From Alphaproteobacteria bacterium (GTDB lineage Bacteria; Pseudomonadota; Alphaproteobacteria; Puniceispirillales; Puniceispirillaceae): a stretch of DNA of 64,000 bases. The position numbers and the translations under genes were made by a program. The notes under the pieces were generated by a model. That model saw nothing but the letters and a program-made list of their open reading frames with translations. It made no database searches and was not told the DNA's origin. How positions within the stretch are numbered: position 1 is the stretch's first letter; the number at the start of each line of letters is the position of its first letter. Shown here piece by piece: positions 35,998 through 45,316 of the stretch. Location of the stretch: positions 1-64,000 of the forward strand of contig JAKMFL010000021.1 of NCBI GenBank assembly GCA_022425485.1, given 5' to 3'.

Positions 35998-38886
35998 ATG
36001 CGTTATAGTGAGCTAGAGCATCAAAGCGAAGAAGATTTTATTCAGCGCCATATAGGCCCTTCTGACAGCGATATAGCTGAAATGCTGGGCATAGTTGGAT
36101 TTGATACACTAGATCAGATGACCAGCGCCATTTTGCCAAAATCGATTCAAATGCGCGAAGCGATGACGGTTTGTCCGCCTGCTTCTGAAGCTAGTTTACT
36201 GACGATTATGAAGGAATTTGCAGGGCAAAATAAGCGGCTGAAATCGCTGATTGGTCAAGGGTATTATGGCACGCTAATTCCGCCAGTTTTGCAACGCAAT
36301 ATTCTGGAAAATCCAGCATGGTATACAGCCTACACCCCTTATCAGCCTGAGATTAGTCAGGGACGCTTGGAAGCCTTGCTTAATTTCCAAACGATGATTT
36401 GCGATTTGACCGGCTTTGATATGGCAAATGCATCTCTTTTGGATGAAGCCACGGCTGCTGCAGAAGCGATGGCGGTAGCGCGCCGTGTCTCTAAAATTAA
36501 GCATGATGTGTTTTTCGTCGACAGCCAGTGTCATGCACAAGTTATAGAGGTGGTGAAGACACGCGCCGAGCCGCTTGGCTGGCAGATAGTCGTTGGCAAT
36601 CCGCAAACCGACCTTATCGCCGAAGATTGTTTTGGCGTGCTGTTGGCTTACCCCGGAACAGATGGCCACATACCAGATTATGCCGCACCGATAGACGCGG
36701 TGAAGAAGGCGGGTGGTTTTGTGATAATGGCCTGCGATCTGCTTAGTCTGGCGCTGCTGGTGCCGCCGGGTGAACTTGATGCGGATATGGCGATAGGCTC
36801 TGCCCAGCGTTTTGGCGTACCGATGGGATATGGCGGGCCGCATGCGGCTTTTATGGCTACTACAGATGCCTATAAACGGATGTTGCCCGGGCGGATTATT
36901 GGCGTATCTATAGATAAAGAAGGCGCGCCTGCCTACCGATTGGCCTTGCAAACACGCGAGCAACATATCCGGCGGGAAAAGGCGACTTCGAATATTTGTA
37001 CCGCACAAGCTTTGTTGGCTATTATGGCGTCGATGTATGCGGTCTGGCATGGGCCAACAGGTCTGTATCAGATAGCTGCACGCGTGCACCGTCTAGCAGC
37101 TGTTTTTGCCACTGGACTTTCGGATGCGGGTATTGAAGTGGGCAGCAGATTTTTTGACACGGTGCTTGTAAAGACAGATGAGGGGGCGGCCATTTGCGAG
37201 CGTGCTGTGCAAGCAGGCATTAATTTACGCCGTACAGAGGCTGGGGTCAGCCTGTCATTTGATGAGACCTGTAATGCAGATATTGTCACTACCCTCTGGC
37301 AGCTCTTTGCCGTAGAAGCTGATTTTGGCGAGATTGACGCAAAGCTGGGGGGACAAACCCTGCCAGATGCGCTGATGCGCAGGTCTGATTATCTGACCCA
37401 TCCAGTATTTCATCAGCATCATTCAGAGACAGAAATGATGCGCTATTTACGGCGACTTTCTGACCGCGATCTTGCCCTTGACCGGACAATGATACCGCTT
37501 GGCTCCTGTACGATGAAGCTAAATGCGGCGGCTGAAATGATGCCGGTCACATGGCCTGAATTTGCAGACATTCATCCCTTCTGCCCAGCAGATCAGGCGC
37601 AAGGCTATATTAATATGATAGAGGAATTGAAAGACTGGCTCTGCACCATCACGGGCTATGATGCTATCTCAATGCAGCCAAATTCAGGGGCGCAAGGCGA
37701 ATATGCTGGCTTGTTGGCTATTCGAAGTTATTTGAAAAGCAAAGGTCAGGGCAGCCGTACCATATGCCTCATTGCCCAGTCAGCCCATGGCACTAACCCT
37801 GCCTCTGCGCAGATGGCAGGTATGCAGGTTGTGGTTGTAGCCTGTGATGAGGATGGCAATATTGACCTAGCTGATTTGCGTGAAAAAATAGATGCGCATC
37901 AAGAAAATTTAGCAGCAATGATGGTTACCTACCCATCTACCCATGGGGTTTTTGAAAAAGATATCACCACAATCTGTAATTGGGTGCATCAAGCCGGGGG
38001 ACAGGTCTATTTAGATGGCGCTAATCTAAATGCACAGGTAGGTTTGGCACAGCCAGGTCGCTATGGTGCGGATGTTAGCCATCTGAATTTACATAAGACC
38101 TTCTGCATTCCGCATGGCGGCGGCGGGCCCGGTATGGGGCCTATTGGGGTTGGCGCGCATCTAGCGCCGTTCCTGCCGCATCATGGGCAAGCGCCCGAAG
38201 TAAAGGGCGCAAGCGCTAGCGACGGTGCGGTACAAACAGGGCAAATAGCGGCGGCGCCGTTTGGATCGCCCCTGATTTTGCCGATTTCCTATGCCTATAT
38301 TCGCATGATGGGCTCGCAAGGTTTGCGCAAGGCTAGCCAGCTCGCCATCTTGAACGCCAATTACATTGCCAATCAGTTGGCCGAAGACTATACGGTTTTA
38401 TATGCAGGTGAGGGCGGCTATGTGGCGCATGAAGTTATCTTGGATATTCGCCCGTTGAAACAGGCTATAGGCATTGATGCAGAAGATATTGCCAAACGCC
38501 TCATGGATTATGGCTTCCACGCGCCAACGATGAGCTTTCCAGTTGCCGGCACGTTGATGATTGAGCCAACCGAAAGTGAAGCGCGTGCAGAATTAGACCG
38601 GTTTATTCACGCGATGAAATCTATTCGTGCTGAAATAAGACAGGTTGAAAATGGCACGTGGCCAGCTGCGGATAATCCGTTGGTAAATGCCCCGCATACC
38701 GCTGCCATGCTGATGGCGCAAAGCTGGGAGCATCCCTATGAGCGCCAAGTAGCTGGCCGGCCAGATGAAGGGGCTATAACCGATAAATATTGGCCACCTG
38801 TTGCACGGGTTGATAATGTGTTTGGGGATCGCAATTTGGTATGTACCTGTCCGCCGCTTTCTGAATATGCCGAAGTTGCAGAATAA
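35998..38886 (+). CDS. gcvP: Glycine dehydrogenase (decarboxylating), P protein
   Basis: PLP enzyme that decarboxylates glycine and loads the H protein. About 962 residues: the single-chain form that fuses the two halves found separately in some bacteria. The N-terminus [17 protein letters not shown] is typical. The PLP lysine lies in [21 protein letters not shown] in the C-terminal half. GAGGG lies just before the ATG at 35998, which is preferred over the GTG two codons upstream. With gcvTH it would break down glycine to CO2, NH3 and methylene-THF. Confidence 0.97.
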   Translation: MRYSELEHQSEEDFIQRHIGPSDSDIAEMLGIVGFDTLDQMTSAILPKSIQMREAMTVCPPASEASLLTIMKEFAGQNKRLKSLIGQGYYGTLIPPVLQRNILENPAWYTAYTPYQPEISQGRLEALLNFQTMICDLTGFDMANASLLDEATAAAEAMAVARRVSKIKHDVFFVDSQCHAQVIEVVKTRAEPLGWQIVVGNPQTDLIAEDCFGVLLAYPGTDGHIPDYAAPIDAVKKAGGFVIMACDLLSLALLVPPGELDADMAIGSAQRFGVPMGYGGPHAAFMATTDAYKRMLPGRIIGVSIDKEGAPAYRLALQTREQHIRREKATSNICTAQALLAIMASMYAVWHGPTGLYQIAARVHRLAAVFATGLSDAGIEVGSRFFDTVLVKTDEGAAICERAVQAGINLRRTEAGVSLSFDETCNADIVTTLWQLFAVEADFGEIDAKLGGQTLPDALMRRSDYLTHPVFHQHHSETEMMRYLRRLSDRDLALDRTMIPLGSCTMKLNAAAEMMPVTWPEFADIHPFCPADQAQGYINMIEELKDWLCTITGYDAISMQPNSGAQGEYAGLLAIRSYLKSKGQGSRTICLIAQSAHGTNPASAQMAGMQVVVVACDEDGNIDLADLREKIDAHQENLAAMMVTYPSTHGVFEKDITTICNWVHQAGGQVYLDGANLNAQVGLAQPGRYGADVSHLNLHKTFCIPHGGGGPGMGPIGVGAHLAPFLPHHGQAPEVKGASASDGAVQTGQIAAAPFGSPLILPISYAYIRMMGSQGLRKASQLAILNANYIANQLAEDYTVLYAGEGGYVAHEVILDIRPLKQAIGIDAEDIAKRLMDYGFHAPTMSFPVAGTLMIEPTESEARAELDRFIHAMKSIRAEIRQVENGTWPAADNPLVNAPHTAAMLMAQSWEHPYERQVAGRPDEGAITDKYWPPVARVDNVFGDRNLVCTCPPLSEYAEVAE

Positions 38887-38950
38887 GCGAAGGATAGCTG
38901 TCCTAATTCACGCTTTACAGCATTAGCCTAATTGTGAGAAGTAAGGCCGC

Positions 38951-39886
38951 ATGACAGATGCACTGGTTTCCATTTTTAAACCTGCACCATTGGTGCTGGC
39001 CAGCCGTAAATCAGCGTTAGCGATGGTGCAAACACGCGCGGTACAGTCTTTGCTGGCGCCATGCAACACTGAAATATTGGGTTTGTCCACCAAAGGCGAT
39101 GAGGTATTAGACCGCCCGCTAGTAGATGTTGGCGGCAAGGGCGTGTTTGTGAAAACCCTTGAAGCAGCTCTATTATCTGGGAAGGCGGATGCAGCTGTGC
39201 ATTCAATGAAGGATATGGAAACACATATCGCCGAGGGTACCGTTATTGCAGCTGTGCTGCCGCGCGAGGATAGACGCGATGCGCTGGTCGGCCCCTTTGG
39301 CTGTCTTGATGCGCTGCCACAAGGTGCGCATATTGGAACTGCTTCGGTTCGCCGCTCGGCATGTTTGCATCATTACCGTCCGGATTTGCGGATTAGCCTG
39401 TTGCGCGGAAACGTGAATAGCCGCCTTGCGCGGCTTGAGGCTGGTGAGTTTGATGCCATTATTTTGGCGGCTGCGGGTCTGCGCCGGCTAGGCATAAATA
39501 AAGGGTATAGCCTGCTGGATGAGGAAGTGATGCCAGCTGCCGCCGCGCAAGGCGCATTAGCGGTTCAGGTGCGAGAGGGTGATGCGCGAGCTGCCGCCGC
39601 TGCCAGCCTGATTAGACAGTTAAATTGTGCGCAGACACAGATATGTGTGCGTGCTGAACGTGCTATGCTCGCCGAGCTAGATGGTTCCTGCCGCACCCCC
39701 ATTTCGGCGATGGCTGATTTGGAAGCTGACGGCAATTTGCGTTTACGCGGGGCGGTTCTCTCGCTAGATGGCAGGGAATGTTTCCGTGCCGAAGCCCATG
39801 CCTCAAAAGACGAGGCAGCTGCTTTAGGGCAAAGCTTGGCAAAGGAATTGCTGTCAGCCTGCGGCGGGCGCGGATTTCTAGCCTAG
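38951..39886 (+). CDS. hemC: Porphobilinogen deaminase (hydroxymethylbilane synthase)
   Basis: Polymerises four porphobilinogens into hydroxymethylbilane. 311 residues. SRKSALAMVQT, STKGDEVLDRPLVDVGGKGVFVKTLE and GTASVRRSA are conserved. The dipyrromethane-cofactor cysteine lies in ELDGSCRTPISA. It is the first gene of hemC-hemD-HemX-like-HemY-like, a cluster order common in alphaproteobacteria. Confidence 0.96.
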   Translation: MTDALVSIFKPAPLVLASRKSALAMVQTRAVQSLLAPCNTEILGLSTKGDEVLDRPLVDVGGKGVFVKTLEAALLSGKADAAVHSMKDMETHIAEGTVIAAVLPREDRRDALVGPFGCLDALPQGAHIGTASVRRSACLHHYRPDLRISLLRGNVNSRLARLEAGEFDAIILAAAGLRRLGINKGYSLLDEEVMPAAAAQGALAVQVREGDARAAAAASLIRQLNCAQTQICVRAERAMLAELDGSCRTPISAMADLEADGNLRLRGAVLSLDGRECFRAEAHASKDEAAALGQSLAKELLSACGGRGFLA

Positions 39887-39957
39887 CGTTAGGGCTGATA
39901 AAAACATTACGGTTATAAATGCATCACTAGCCGTTAGAACAAAATAAAAGGCATAGC

Positions 39958-40788
39958 ATGTCAAAGCCGCTGATTTTTAGCCTACGCCCAGAGCCAGATT
40001 GTAGCGAAGATGTTGCTTCATTGACAAGGGCGGGATATGAAGCACGCCCCCTGCCTATGATGGCCATTAAAGGGGATTATGCCGCGCTGGACAAAGCGCT
40101 AGAAACGTTTAGCCACACACCGGATACAGAAATAATTATCACCAGCAAACAATCAGGCAGAATGCTGGCAGCCTATTCTAACAGCTCAGCGTTCAGGCAA
40201 TCGCGGATTTGGTGTGTGGGGGCTGGTAGTGCAGAAATATTAAGGCAGGCTGGATTTATACAAGTTGAGGTCGGCAAAGCAGATGCGGCAGAGTTGCTAG
40301 AGGAGATTGACGCGAGCAATGTGGATAAAAAGCCTAGTCTTTTATGGCTTTCAGGCGCCGATATCGCCTTTAACATAGAAAAAGGGCTTAATCTGCGCGG
40401 CCATCGCGCCACCCGCATTATCATCTATCAAACTGTGGGCTATACCCCAGACAGCCAGCACCCAGAAAATCAGGCCCTATTAGATGCGCTTTCTGCTGGA
40501 CGCCCCGTTGCTGCTATCGCTATGTCGGCACGCACCATTACACGCTTTGCCGAAATGCTAGCACACCAAAAGATGCCAGATGGAAAGATGCCAGATGGAA
40601 AGATGCCAGATGGAGAGATACCAGATGGAAAGATATCAGCTAGATCGGCAAACCCTATCCTGATTGTTCAATCGCCAGCGCAAGCAGAAAGGGCAGAGAA
40701 TTTAGGCTTTTCATGTATCTGCGCAGAAGGGTTGGGACGGGAAGCTTTGCTAGCATGCGCGGCTGCGTGGGCACAGCGGCATAGGTGA
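39958..40788 (+). CDS. hemD: Uroporphyrinogen-III synthase
   Basis: Closes hydroxymethylbilane to uroporphyrinogen III. HemD proteins are poorly conserved; the call rests on position after hemC, a length of 276 residues, and a segment of the fold such as IITSKQSGRMLAAY near residue 61, VGAGSAEILRQAG and SARTITRFAEML. An unusual insert, five pentapeptides of the KMPDG type (about residues 205-228), lies in the second domain and is encoded by a 15-bp tandem repeat. The insert may lengthen a surface loop. Confidence 0.85.
   Translation: MSKPLIFSLRPEPDCSEDVASLTRAGYEARPLPMMAIKGDYAALDKALETFSHTPDTEIIITSKQSGRMLAAYSNSSAFRQSRIWCVGAGSAEILRQAGFIQVEVGKADAAELLEEIDASNVDKKPSLLWLSGADIAFNIEKGLNLRGHRATRIIIYQTVGYTPDSQHPENQALLDALSAGRPVAAIAMSARTITRFAEMLAHQKMPDGKMPDGKMPDGEIPDGKISARSANPILIVQSPAQAERAENLGFSCICAEGLGREALLACAAAWAQRHR
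40569..40643. repeat. 15-bp in-frame tandem repeat in hemD, about 5 copies
   Basis: Units of AAAGATGCCAGATGG recur at 15-bp spacing. The first three are identical and the last two have diverged. They encode KMPDG-KMPDG-KMPDG-EIPDG-KIS. Confidence 0.92.
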
Positions 40789-40881
40789 TAAAAAACTGCT
40801 GATAAGATGCAAGCTGAAATTGACCAGATGTGTTAGCTTATAGATACTCAAAAGAAACAGTTAGCCAGAAGCACCCCTCAA

Positions 40882-41682
40882 ATGGTCAAACGCAAAGCAC
40901 AAACTAACAAAACAAAATCTGATGAAAATCAGCAAGCTGATGAAGGTCTATCAGCTGCGGAAACCATCATTGATGCGCAGTTGCAAGCCGATAGCCCTAT
41001 CGCTGGAAAATTAAGCCGGGCAGAGATTATGAGCTGCATTGCGGCAGTTTTGTCGCTTATCGCGGTTGGGCTAGCATTATGGCCAGTTCTGACTACTAAA
41101 GTAGCAAATGAAAGACAGGCTGAATTAAGCGCACGTGTCGATACCCTTTCATCTGCATTGGAAAGCTTAGCTACAGCACAAACAGAACTTGCAAAAACCG
41201 TAGTTGAGCAGCAGGGGTTAAGCGGTGCGCTGAAAACAGACATAGACAAGCTTACTATGCAGGCTACCGAGCAGGCTGAAACACTCGCCGTAAATCTGCG
41301 GGCAGAGCTTGAGAGCCTTGCCCAGAAGGTACAAAAAACCCAGCAGGATGTGCTGGAGAGTTTAAATCTGCGCACGCTTTCTGCGGAAAAAACACCGCAG
41401 ACAGATGATAGCGCCGATATAACCGATAGCGCTGCAAGACAACCAGCTAGCCCTGATGGCCCAGCCAGCCAGCCAGCCAGCCAGCCAAATAAACAGCCGG
41501 ATAGAAAGCCAGATAGCCAGCCGCTGGCTGCTGATGAGGCGTGGTTGCCAAACTGGGTGGGTGCGGCGATGGAACCTGTGGCTGACTGGTTTTCAGGTCT
41601 TGTGACAATACGTAAAACAGAAGATGCGCCTGAAGGTGCCTCACAAAGCACCCAATCCTCTAGCGAAAGCACGTCTCAATAA
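40882..41682 (+). CDS. HemX/mitofilin-like single-pass membrane protein
   Basis: A 266-residue protein of the haem cluster, position equivalent to HemX. It has a polar N-terminus, one membrane helix (IMSCIAAVLSLIAVGLALWPVL, about residues 49-70), and a long periplasmic coiled coil rich in Ala/Glu/Gln. A low-complexity Pro/Ser/Gln region follows (PASQPASQP, encoded by a CCAG tetranucleotide tract), and then a short C-terminal part. The coiled coil resembles COG4223-type proteins and mitochondrial mitofilin. Its stop codon overlaps the HemY-like start (TAATG). The role is uncertain: haem-pathway or inner-membrane organisation. Confidence 0.7.
   Translation: MVKRKAQTNKTKSDENQQADEGLSAAETIIDAQLQADSPIAGKLSRAEIMSCIAAVLSLIAVGLALWPVLTTKVANERQAELSARVDTLSSALESLATAQTELAKTVVEQQGLSGALKTDIDKLTMQATEQAETLAVNLRAELESLAQKVQKTQQDVLESLNLRTLSAEKTPQTDDSADITDSAARQPASPDGPASQPASQPNKQPDRKPDSQPLAADEAWLPNWVGAAMEPVADWFSGLVTIRKTEDAPEGASQSTQSSSESTSQ
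41461..41487. repeat. CCAG tetranucleotide tract, 6.75 copies, inside the HemX-like gene
   Basis: Six consecutive CCAG units plus CCA lie in coding sequence. A change of one unit would shift the frame, unlike the trinucleotide-compatible repeats in dnaX and hemD. Confidence 0.93.
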
Positions 41683-43079
41683 TGGCAAGGCTTGTGCAGT
41701 TCATTTTAGTATGCGGCGGTGCTGCGCTGTTAATAAGTTGGCTTGCCAAACAACCGGGCATGACCCTAATTGCTTGGTCAGGCTGGCAGATAGAATTACG
41801 AACTAGCCTTGTTATTGCGGCATCAGTTTTATTCATTGCCTTGCTATTCCTGGCATACAGAACAGTGCGTGCGTTGATTTTATGGCCGGGGTGGCTAGGC
41901 CATAACTGGCAGATGCGCCGTCACAAAAAAGGCGAGCGTGCCCTTTCGCTTGGTATGGTGGCCTTCGCTGCTGGGGATCACAAAGTTGCGCGTCGCCAAG
42001 CCCGCAAAGCAGAAAAACTCCTAGGCACAGGCTTGCTGCCAGACCTGTTATCTGCGCAAGCTGCCCATGCCGCAGGTGATGCTAAGGCTGCCTTGCGCTA
42101 TTTCACAGCCCTATCGCGCCATGAAGATACCGCCTATTTTGGGCATTTAGGTTTGATGCGCCTCTATCAAGAGCAAGGCAAAGAGGCGCAAAGTCTGGCG
42201 GCAGCGCATAAGGCATTGGCAAGCTCGGACGCCCAGTCACCCGCTGCCATTCGGATTTTCGCGGATGATTTAAGGGCGATGCGCTGGCGTGATGCGCTGG
42301 ATAAATTATCTGGTTTTCTTCGCCAAGATGAAGGCGTGCTTGCTGCTGCTGGAATGCAAGAAGGGCTATCAGCAGGCCAGCTTGTAAAGCCTTCTTTGTT
42401 GGCCGCGCATTTATGTGTTCTTTTATCTGAAGAGGATATAGGGGATAAAAAAGGGTATTTAGAGCGTGCCCTTGATTTTAGTCCCCGCATGATAGAGGCC
42501 AGTCGCCGCCTAGCACTTCTAGCCTCAGATGGGCAGAAAAAATCAGCGCTTAAGCGGCTGGAAAAAGATTTCAAAACTTTTCCGCATGGTCAGCTAGCGG
42601 ATCTGATTGCAAAGCTGTCTGGGGATAATGATGGCCAACTCATAGCTCGTCTGGGGAAATTGGCAGCAGCGTCGACGCATTCTGATGAAGCGCGTCTTAT
42701 CGTGGCAGAACGGGCGTTACGAAGCGGGATATGGGCATCAGCCTCGTCAATGCTGGAAGAGGTAAGCTTAGCTGGGCAAACCAATAAATATTTCCTGCTC
42801 GCATCGGAGCTAGCGGTTAAAAAGCAGTCTATCGATCCAGAAAATAAGGACGCTTCTAGCCTAAAGGGCAAAGATACGAATAATAATCTGGAAAAAGAAG
42901 CCGCATTATTGGCTGCCGCTCATGCTCCCCATGCTGCGCGTTGGCATTGCTTGGCATGCGATGATGCATTGGTGCAGTGGGAGATGGTCTGTCCGTCTTG
43001 CGGTGTTTTAGGGCAGATGGATTGGGTTCAATCACAAAGCCTGTCGCGGTTGGCGCTGGAAAACAAAGAAAGCGTGTAG
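41682..43079 (+). CDS. HemY-like TPR membrane protein with C-terminal zinc ribbon
   Basis: A 465-residue protein. Two N-terminal membrane helices (ILVCGGAALLISWLA and SLVIAASVLFIALLFLAY) are followed by the RRHKKGERALSLGMVAFAAGDHKVARRQARKA segment, typical of HemY_N, and tetratricopeptide-like helices. The end has a four-cysteine ribbon, CLACDDALVQWEMVCPSCG, a feature of alphaproteobacterial HemY. This is the proteobacterial HemY, not the Bacillus oxidase of the same name. It may scaffold haem-pathway enzymes at the membrane (inference). Confidence 0.85.
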   Translation: MARLVQFILVCGGAALLISWLAKQPGMTLIAWSGWQIELRTSLVIAASVLFIALLFLAYRTVRALILWPGWLGHNWQMRRHKKGERALSLGMVAFAAGDHKVARRQARKAEKLLGTGLLPDLLSAQAAHAAGDAKAALRYFTALSRHEDTAYFGHLGLMRLYQEQGKEAQSLAAAHKALASSDAQSPAAIRIFADDLRAMRWRDALDKLSGFLRQDEGVLAAAGMQEGLSAGQLVKPSLLAAHLCVLLSEEDIGDKKGYLERALDFSPRMIEASRRLALLASDGQKKSALKRLEKDFKTFPHGQLADLIAKLSGDNDGQLIARLGKLAAASTHSDEARLIVAERALRSGIWASASSMLEEVSLAGQTNKYFLLASELAVKKQSIDPENKDASSLKGKDTNNNLEKEAALLAAAHAPHAARWHCLACDDALVQWEMVCPSCGVLGQMDWVQSQSLSRLALENKESV

Positions 43080-43205
43080 CCTGCAAAGATTATTGAAAAT
43101 TCCTTAAAAATAAGCTAGCTGTTAAGGAGAAGGCGGTATGCTTTATGGATCAACCAGCCTATCGATCGTTTGAACCCATCTGTAAAAAACAGTTAGGGCG
43201 GTATG

Positions 43206-43214
43206 TGGTATAAG
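43206..43214 (+). promoter_or_regulatory. Possible extended -10 promoter for the liv-type operon
   Basis: TGGTATAAG combines a TGn element with a near-consensus -10. No good -35 is seen. A start near 43221 leaves about 20 bases of leader with a GGGAGGA ribosome-binding site. Confidence 0.4.
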
Positions 43215-43242
43215 CTGTGATCGTTTTTTTGGGAGGAACCCG

Positions 43243-44457
43243 ATGAATAAAAATGTTTTAATACTTGTAGGTGTCGCGGCGCTTGCTGGACTGGCTTATA
43301 TTTTTGTGGCCGGAGATAAAGGCGGTATGCAAACTGCTGAAGGCCCTAAAATTGGTATTATCTTAGGCTATACAGGGCCTATTGAATCGCTCACACCTGA
43401 TATGGCTATGGGGGCGGAGCTTGCTATTGCAGAAGCCAATAATTCTGGTAATTTTGCCCTTGGCGAGGTGACCTCTGTTCGTGCTGATTCAACCTGTATC
43501 GATTCAGCCGCAGCCACTGCAGCAGCAGAACGTCTGGTTACATCAGACAAGGTTAATGCCATCATGGGCGCAGATTGTTCTGGTGTTACAACGGCTATTC
43601 TAGAAAATGTGGCAGTGCCAAATGGGGTGATGATGGTTTCTCCTTCTGCAACCTCGCCTGCGCTATCAACAGTAGCAGATAATGACCTATTTTTCAGAAC
43701 CGCGCCATCAGATGCGCGTCAAGGCGAAGTAGTGGCCGAAATCCTCAAGGATAAGGGCTATAAGACAGCCGCTATGACCTACACTAATAATGATTATGGC
43801 AAGGGTCTGGCTGATTCGATTAAGAGCAATTTTGAAGCTAATGGCGGCGTTATAACTATTTCTACTGCCCATGAAGATGGTAAGGGTGATTATGGCGCAG
43901 AAGTTGCGGCTTTGGCTCAGGCTGGCGGCGAAATTCTGATTGTTGCAGGGTATCTTGATCAGGGCGGTAAAGGTATCATTCAAGCATCGCTAGACGCAGA
44001 CGCCTTCAATATGTTCTATCTGCCAGACGGCATGATAGGCGATGCTCTGCCCGAAGCTATTGGCCCCGGCTTGAACGGATCCATTGGTGATGTACCAGGT
44101 ACAGATAGCCCAGGTGCTGCCAAATTTGCCGAAATGGCAACCGTAGGCGGCTTTAAAGCAGGGCCATTTGCCCCTGAAAGCTATGATGGCGCGGCGCTTA
44201 TCTTGCTGGCTATGCAGGCTGCAAAATCAACAGATAGCGAAGTGTTTAAATCCAAAGTAATGGATGTGGCAAACGCCCCCGGCGAAAAGATTTTCCCGGG
44301 CGATTTAGGCAAGGCACTGAAGCTTATTAGTGAAGGCAAAGACGTTGATTATGTTGGCGCCTCGGCTGTTGAGCTTGTTGGGGCTGGCGAGTCTGCTGGT
44401 AACTATGCCGAGATTGAAATCAAGGGTGGCAAGAATGTCACTGTTGGTTATCGCTAG
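43243..44457 (+). CDS. Branched-chain amino acid-type ABC transporter, substrate-binding protein
   Basis: The periplasmic receptor of a LivKHMGF-like importer. 404 residues with an N-terminal signal or signal-anchor (VLILVGVAALAGLAYIFVAG) but no clear lipobox. The type I binding fold starts KIGIILGYTGPIESLTPDMAMGAELA, with AVPNGVMMVSPSATSPAL and MTYTNNDYGKGLADS. GGGAGGA precedes the ATG at close range. A hairpin terminator after it probably lets only part of transcription continue into the ATPase genes. Ligand may be branched-chain amino acids, urea, amides or other small organics; it cannot be told from sequence. Confidence 0.9.
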   Translation: MNKNVLILVGVAALAGLAYIFVAGDKGGMQTAEGPKIGIILGYTGPIESLTPDMAMGAELAIAEANNSGNFALGEVTSVRADSTCIDSAAATAAAERLVTSDKVNAIMGADCSGVTTAILENVAVPNGVMMVSPSATSPALSTVADNDLFFRTAPSDARQGEVVAEILKDKGYKTAAMTYTNNDYGKGLADSIKSNFEANGGVITISTAHEDGKGDYGAEVAALAQAGGEILIVAGYLDQGGKGIIQASLDADAFNMFYLPDGMIGDALPEAIGPGLNGSIGDVPGTDSPGAAKFAEMATVGGFKAGPFAPESYDGAALILLAMQAAKSTDSEVFKSKVMDVANAPGEKIFPGDLGKALKLISEGKDVDYVGASAVELVGAGESAGNYAEIEIKGGKNVTVGYR

Positions 44458-44476
44458 GCGGATAAGATAATTATTA

Positions 44477-44517
44477 CAAAGCCCGGGTGTAGGATAAAAC
44501 CCCCGGGCTTTGTTTTA
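44477..44517 (+). terminator. Rho-independent terminator/attenuator within the liv-type operon
   Basis: CAAAGCCCGGG (44477-44487) pairs with CCCGGGCTTTG (44502-44512) over 11 bp and is followed by TTTTAT. It lies between the binding-protein gene and the ATPase gene, fitting higher expression of the receptor than of the membrane complex. Confidence 0.8.
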
Positions 44518-44533
44518 TGTATCGTCATTTTTT

Positions 44534-45313
44534 ATGATTAGCGTATCTCATTTAAATAAATCATTTGGCGGCATTCATGCTGTTAATGATGCTTCTTTGA
44601 AAATTGAAACTGGCTCTATCACTGGATTAATTGGTCCAAATGGCGCTGGTAAAACCACTTTGTTCAATATTATTGCTGGGCTTTATAAGCCAGATAGCGG
44701 CACGGTTACGCTGGATGGTAACGATATTACTGGCTTGCCGCCGCATGAACTTTTTCATCGCGGCTTGCTTCGGACGTTTCAGATAGCGCATGAGTTTTCC
44801 ACCCTCACCGTGCGCGATAATCTAAAAATGGTTGTTGCCGGTCAATCTGGCGAGCATTTATTACAGGCGTGGTTTCGTTCCAAAAAAGTACGTGCTGAAG
44901 AAGAGCTTATCTCTGATAAAGCAGAAGAGGTTATAAAATTTTTGCAGCTAGATGCGGTTGCAGATGAGTTGGCAGGACGCCTATCTGGTGGGCAGAAAAA
45001 GCTACTGGAACTTGGCCGCACCATGATGGTCGACGCTAAGATTGTCTTTCTGGATGAGGTGGGCGCAGGCGTAAACCGCACGCTGCTTGGGCATATCGGC
45101 GATGCCATACTCCGGCTGAATGAAGAAAAGAAGTACACTTTTTGCATGATCGAACATGATATGGAATTTATTAGCCGCTTATGTGATCCCGTTATTGTGA
45201 TGGCTGAGGGCGGTGTGCTGGCCACTGGAACAGCAGCAGAAGTTAGAGCCAATGAGGATGTGATCGAAGCCTATCTGGGTACTGGTTTAAAAAATCAGCC
45301 AAAGGGATCTTAA
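44534..45313 (+). CDS. livG: ABC transporter ATP-binding protein, LivG type
   Basis: One of two ATPases of the importer, about 259 residues from the ATG at 44534. The track start at 44510 lies inside the terminator hairpin and is unlikely. Walker A GPNGAGKTTLF, the signature LSGGQKKLLELG, Walker B VFLDEVGAG and the H-loop IEHDME are intact. Walker B reads DEVGAG, where most LivG proteins have DEPxAG. It lies 3 bp before livF. Confidence 0.92.
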   Translation: MISVSHLNKSFGGIHAVNDASLKIETGSITGLIGPNGAGKTTLFNIIAGLYKPDSGTVTLDGNDITGLPPHELFHRGLLRTFQIAHEFSTLTVRDNLKMVVAGQSGEHLLQAWFRSKKVRAEEELISDKAEEVIKFLQLDAVADELAGRLSGGQKKLLELGRTMMVDAKIVFLDEVGAGVNRTLLGHIGDAILRLNEEKKYTFCMIEHDMEFISRLCDPVIVMAEGGVLATGTAAEVRANEDVIEAYLGTGLKNQPKGS

Positions 45314-45316
45314 GAG

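Noticed and set aside
36274-37089. 271-aa minus-strand ORF inside gcvP
   Set aside because: Antisense to the well-supported P protein, rich in His/Arg/Cys with no recognisable domain.
40929-41672. 247-aa minus-strand ORF opposite the HemX-like gene
   Set aside because: Ser/Ala-rich antisense shadow; the plus-strand frame fits the coupled hem cluster.
43138-43173. 11-residue ORF (MLYGSTSLSIV) with a good ribosome-binding site upstream of the liv-type operon
   Set aside because: The better promoter candidate lies downstream of it, and it lacks a run of branched-chain codons or a clear attenuator hairpin.
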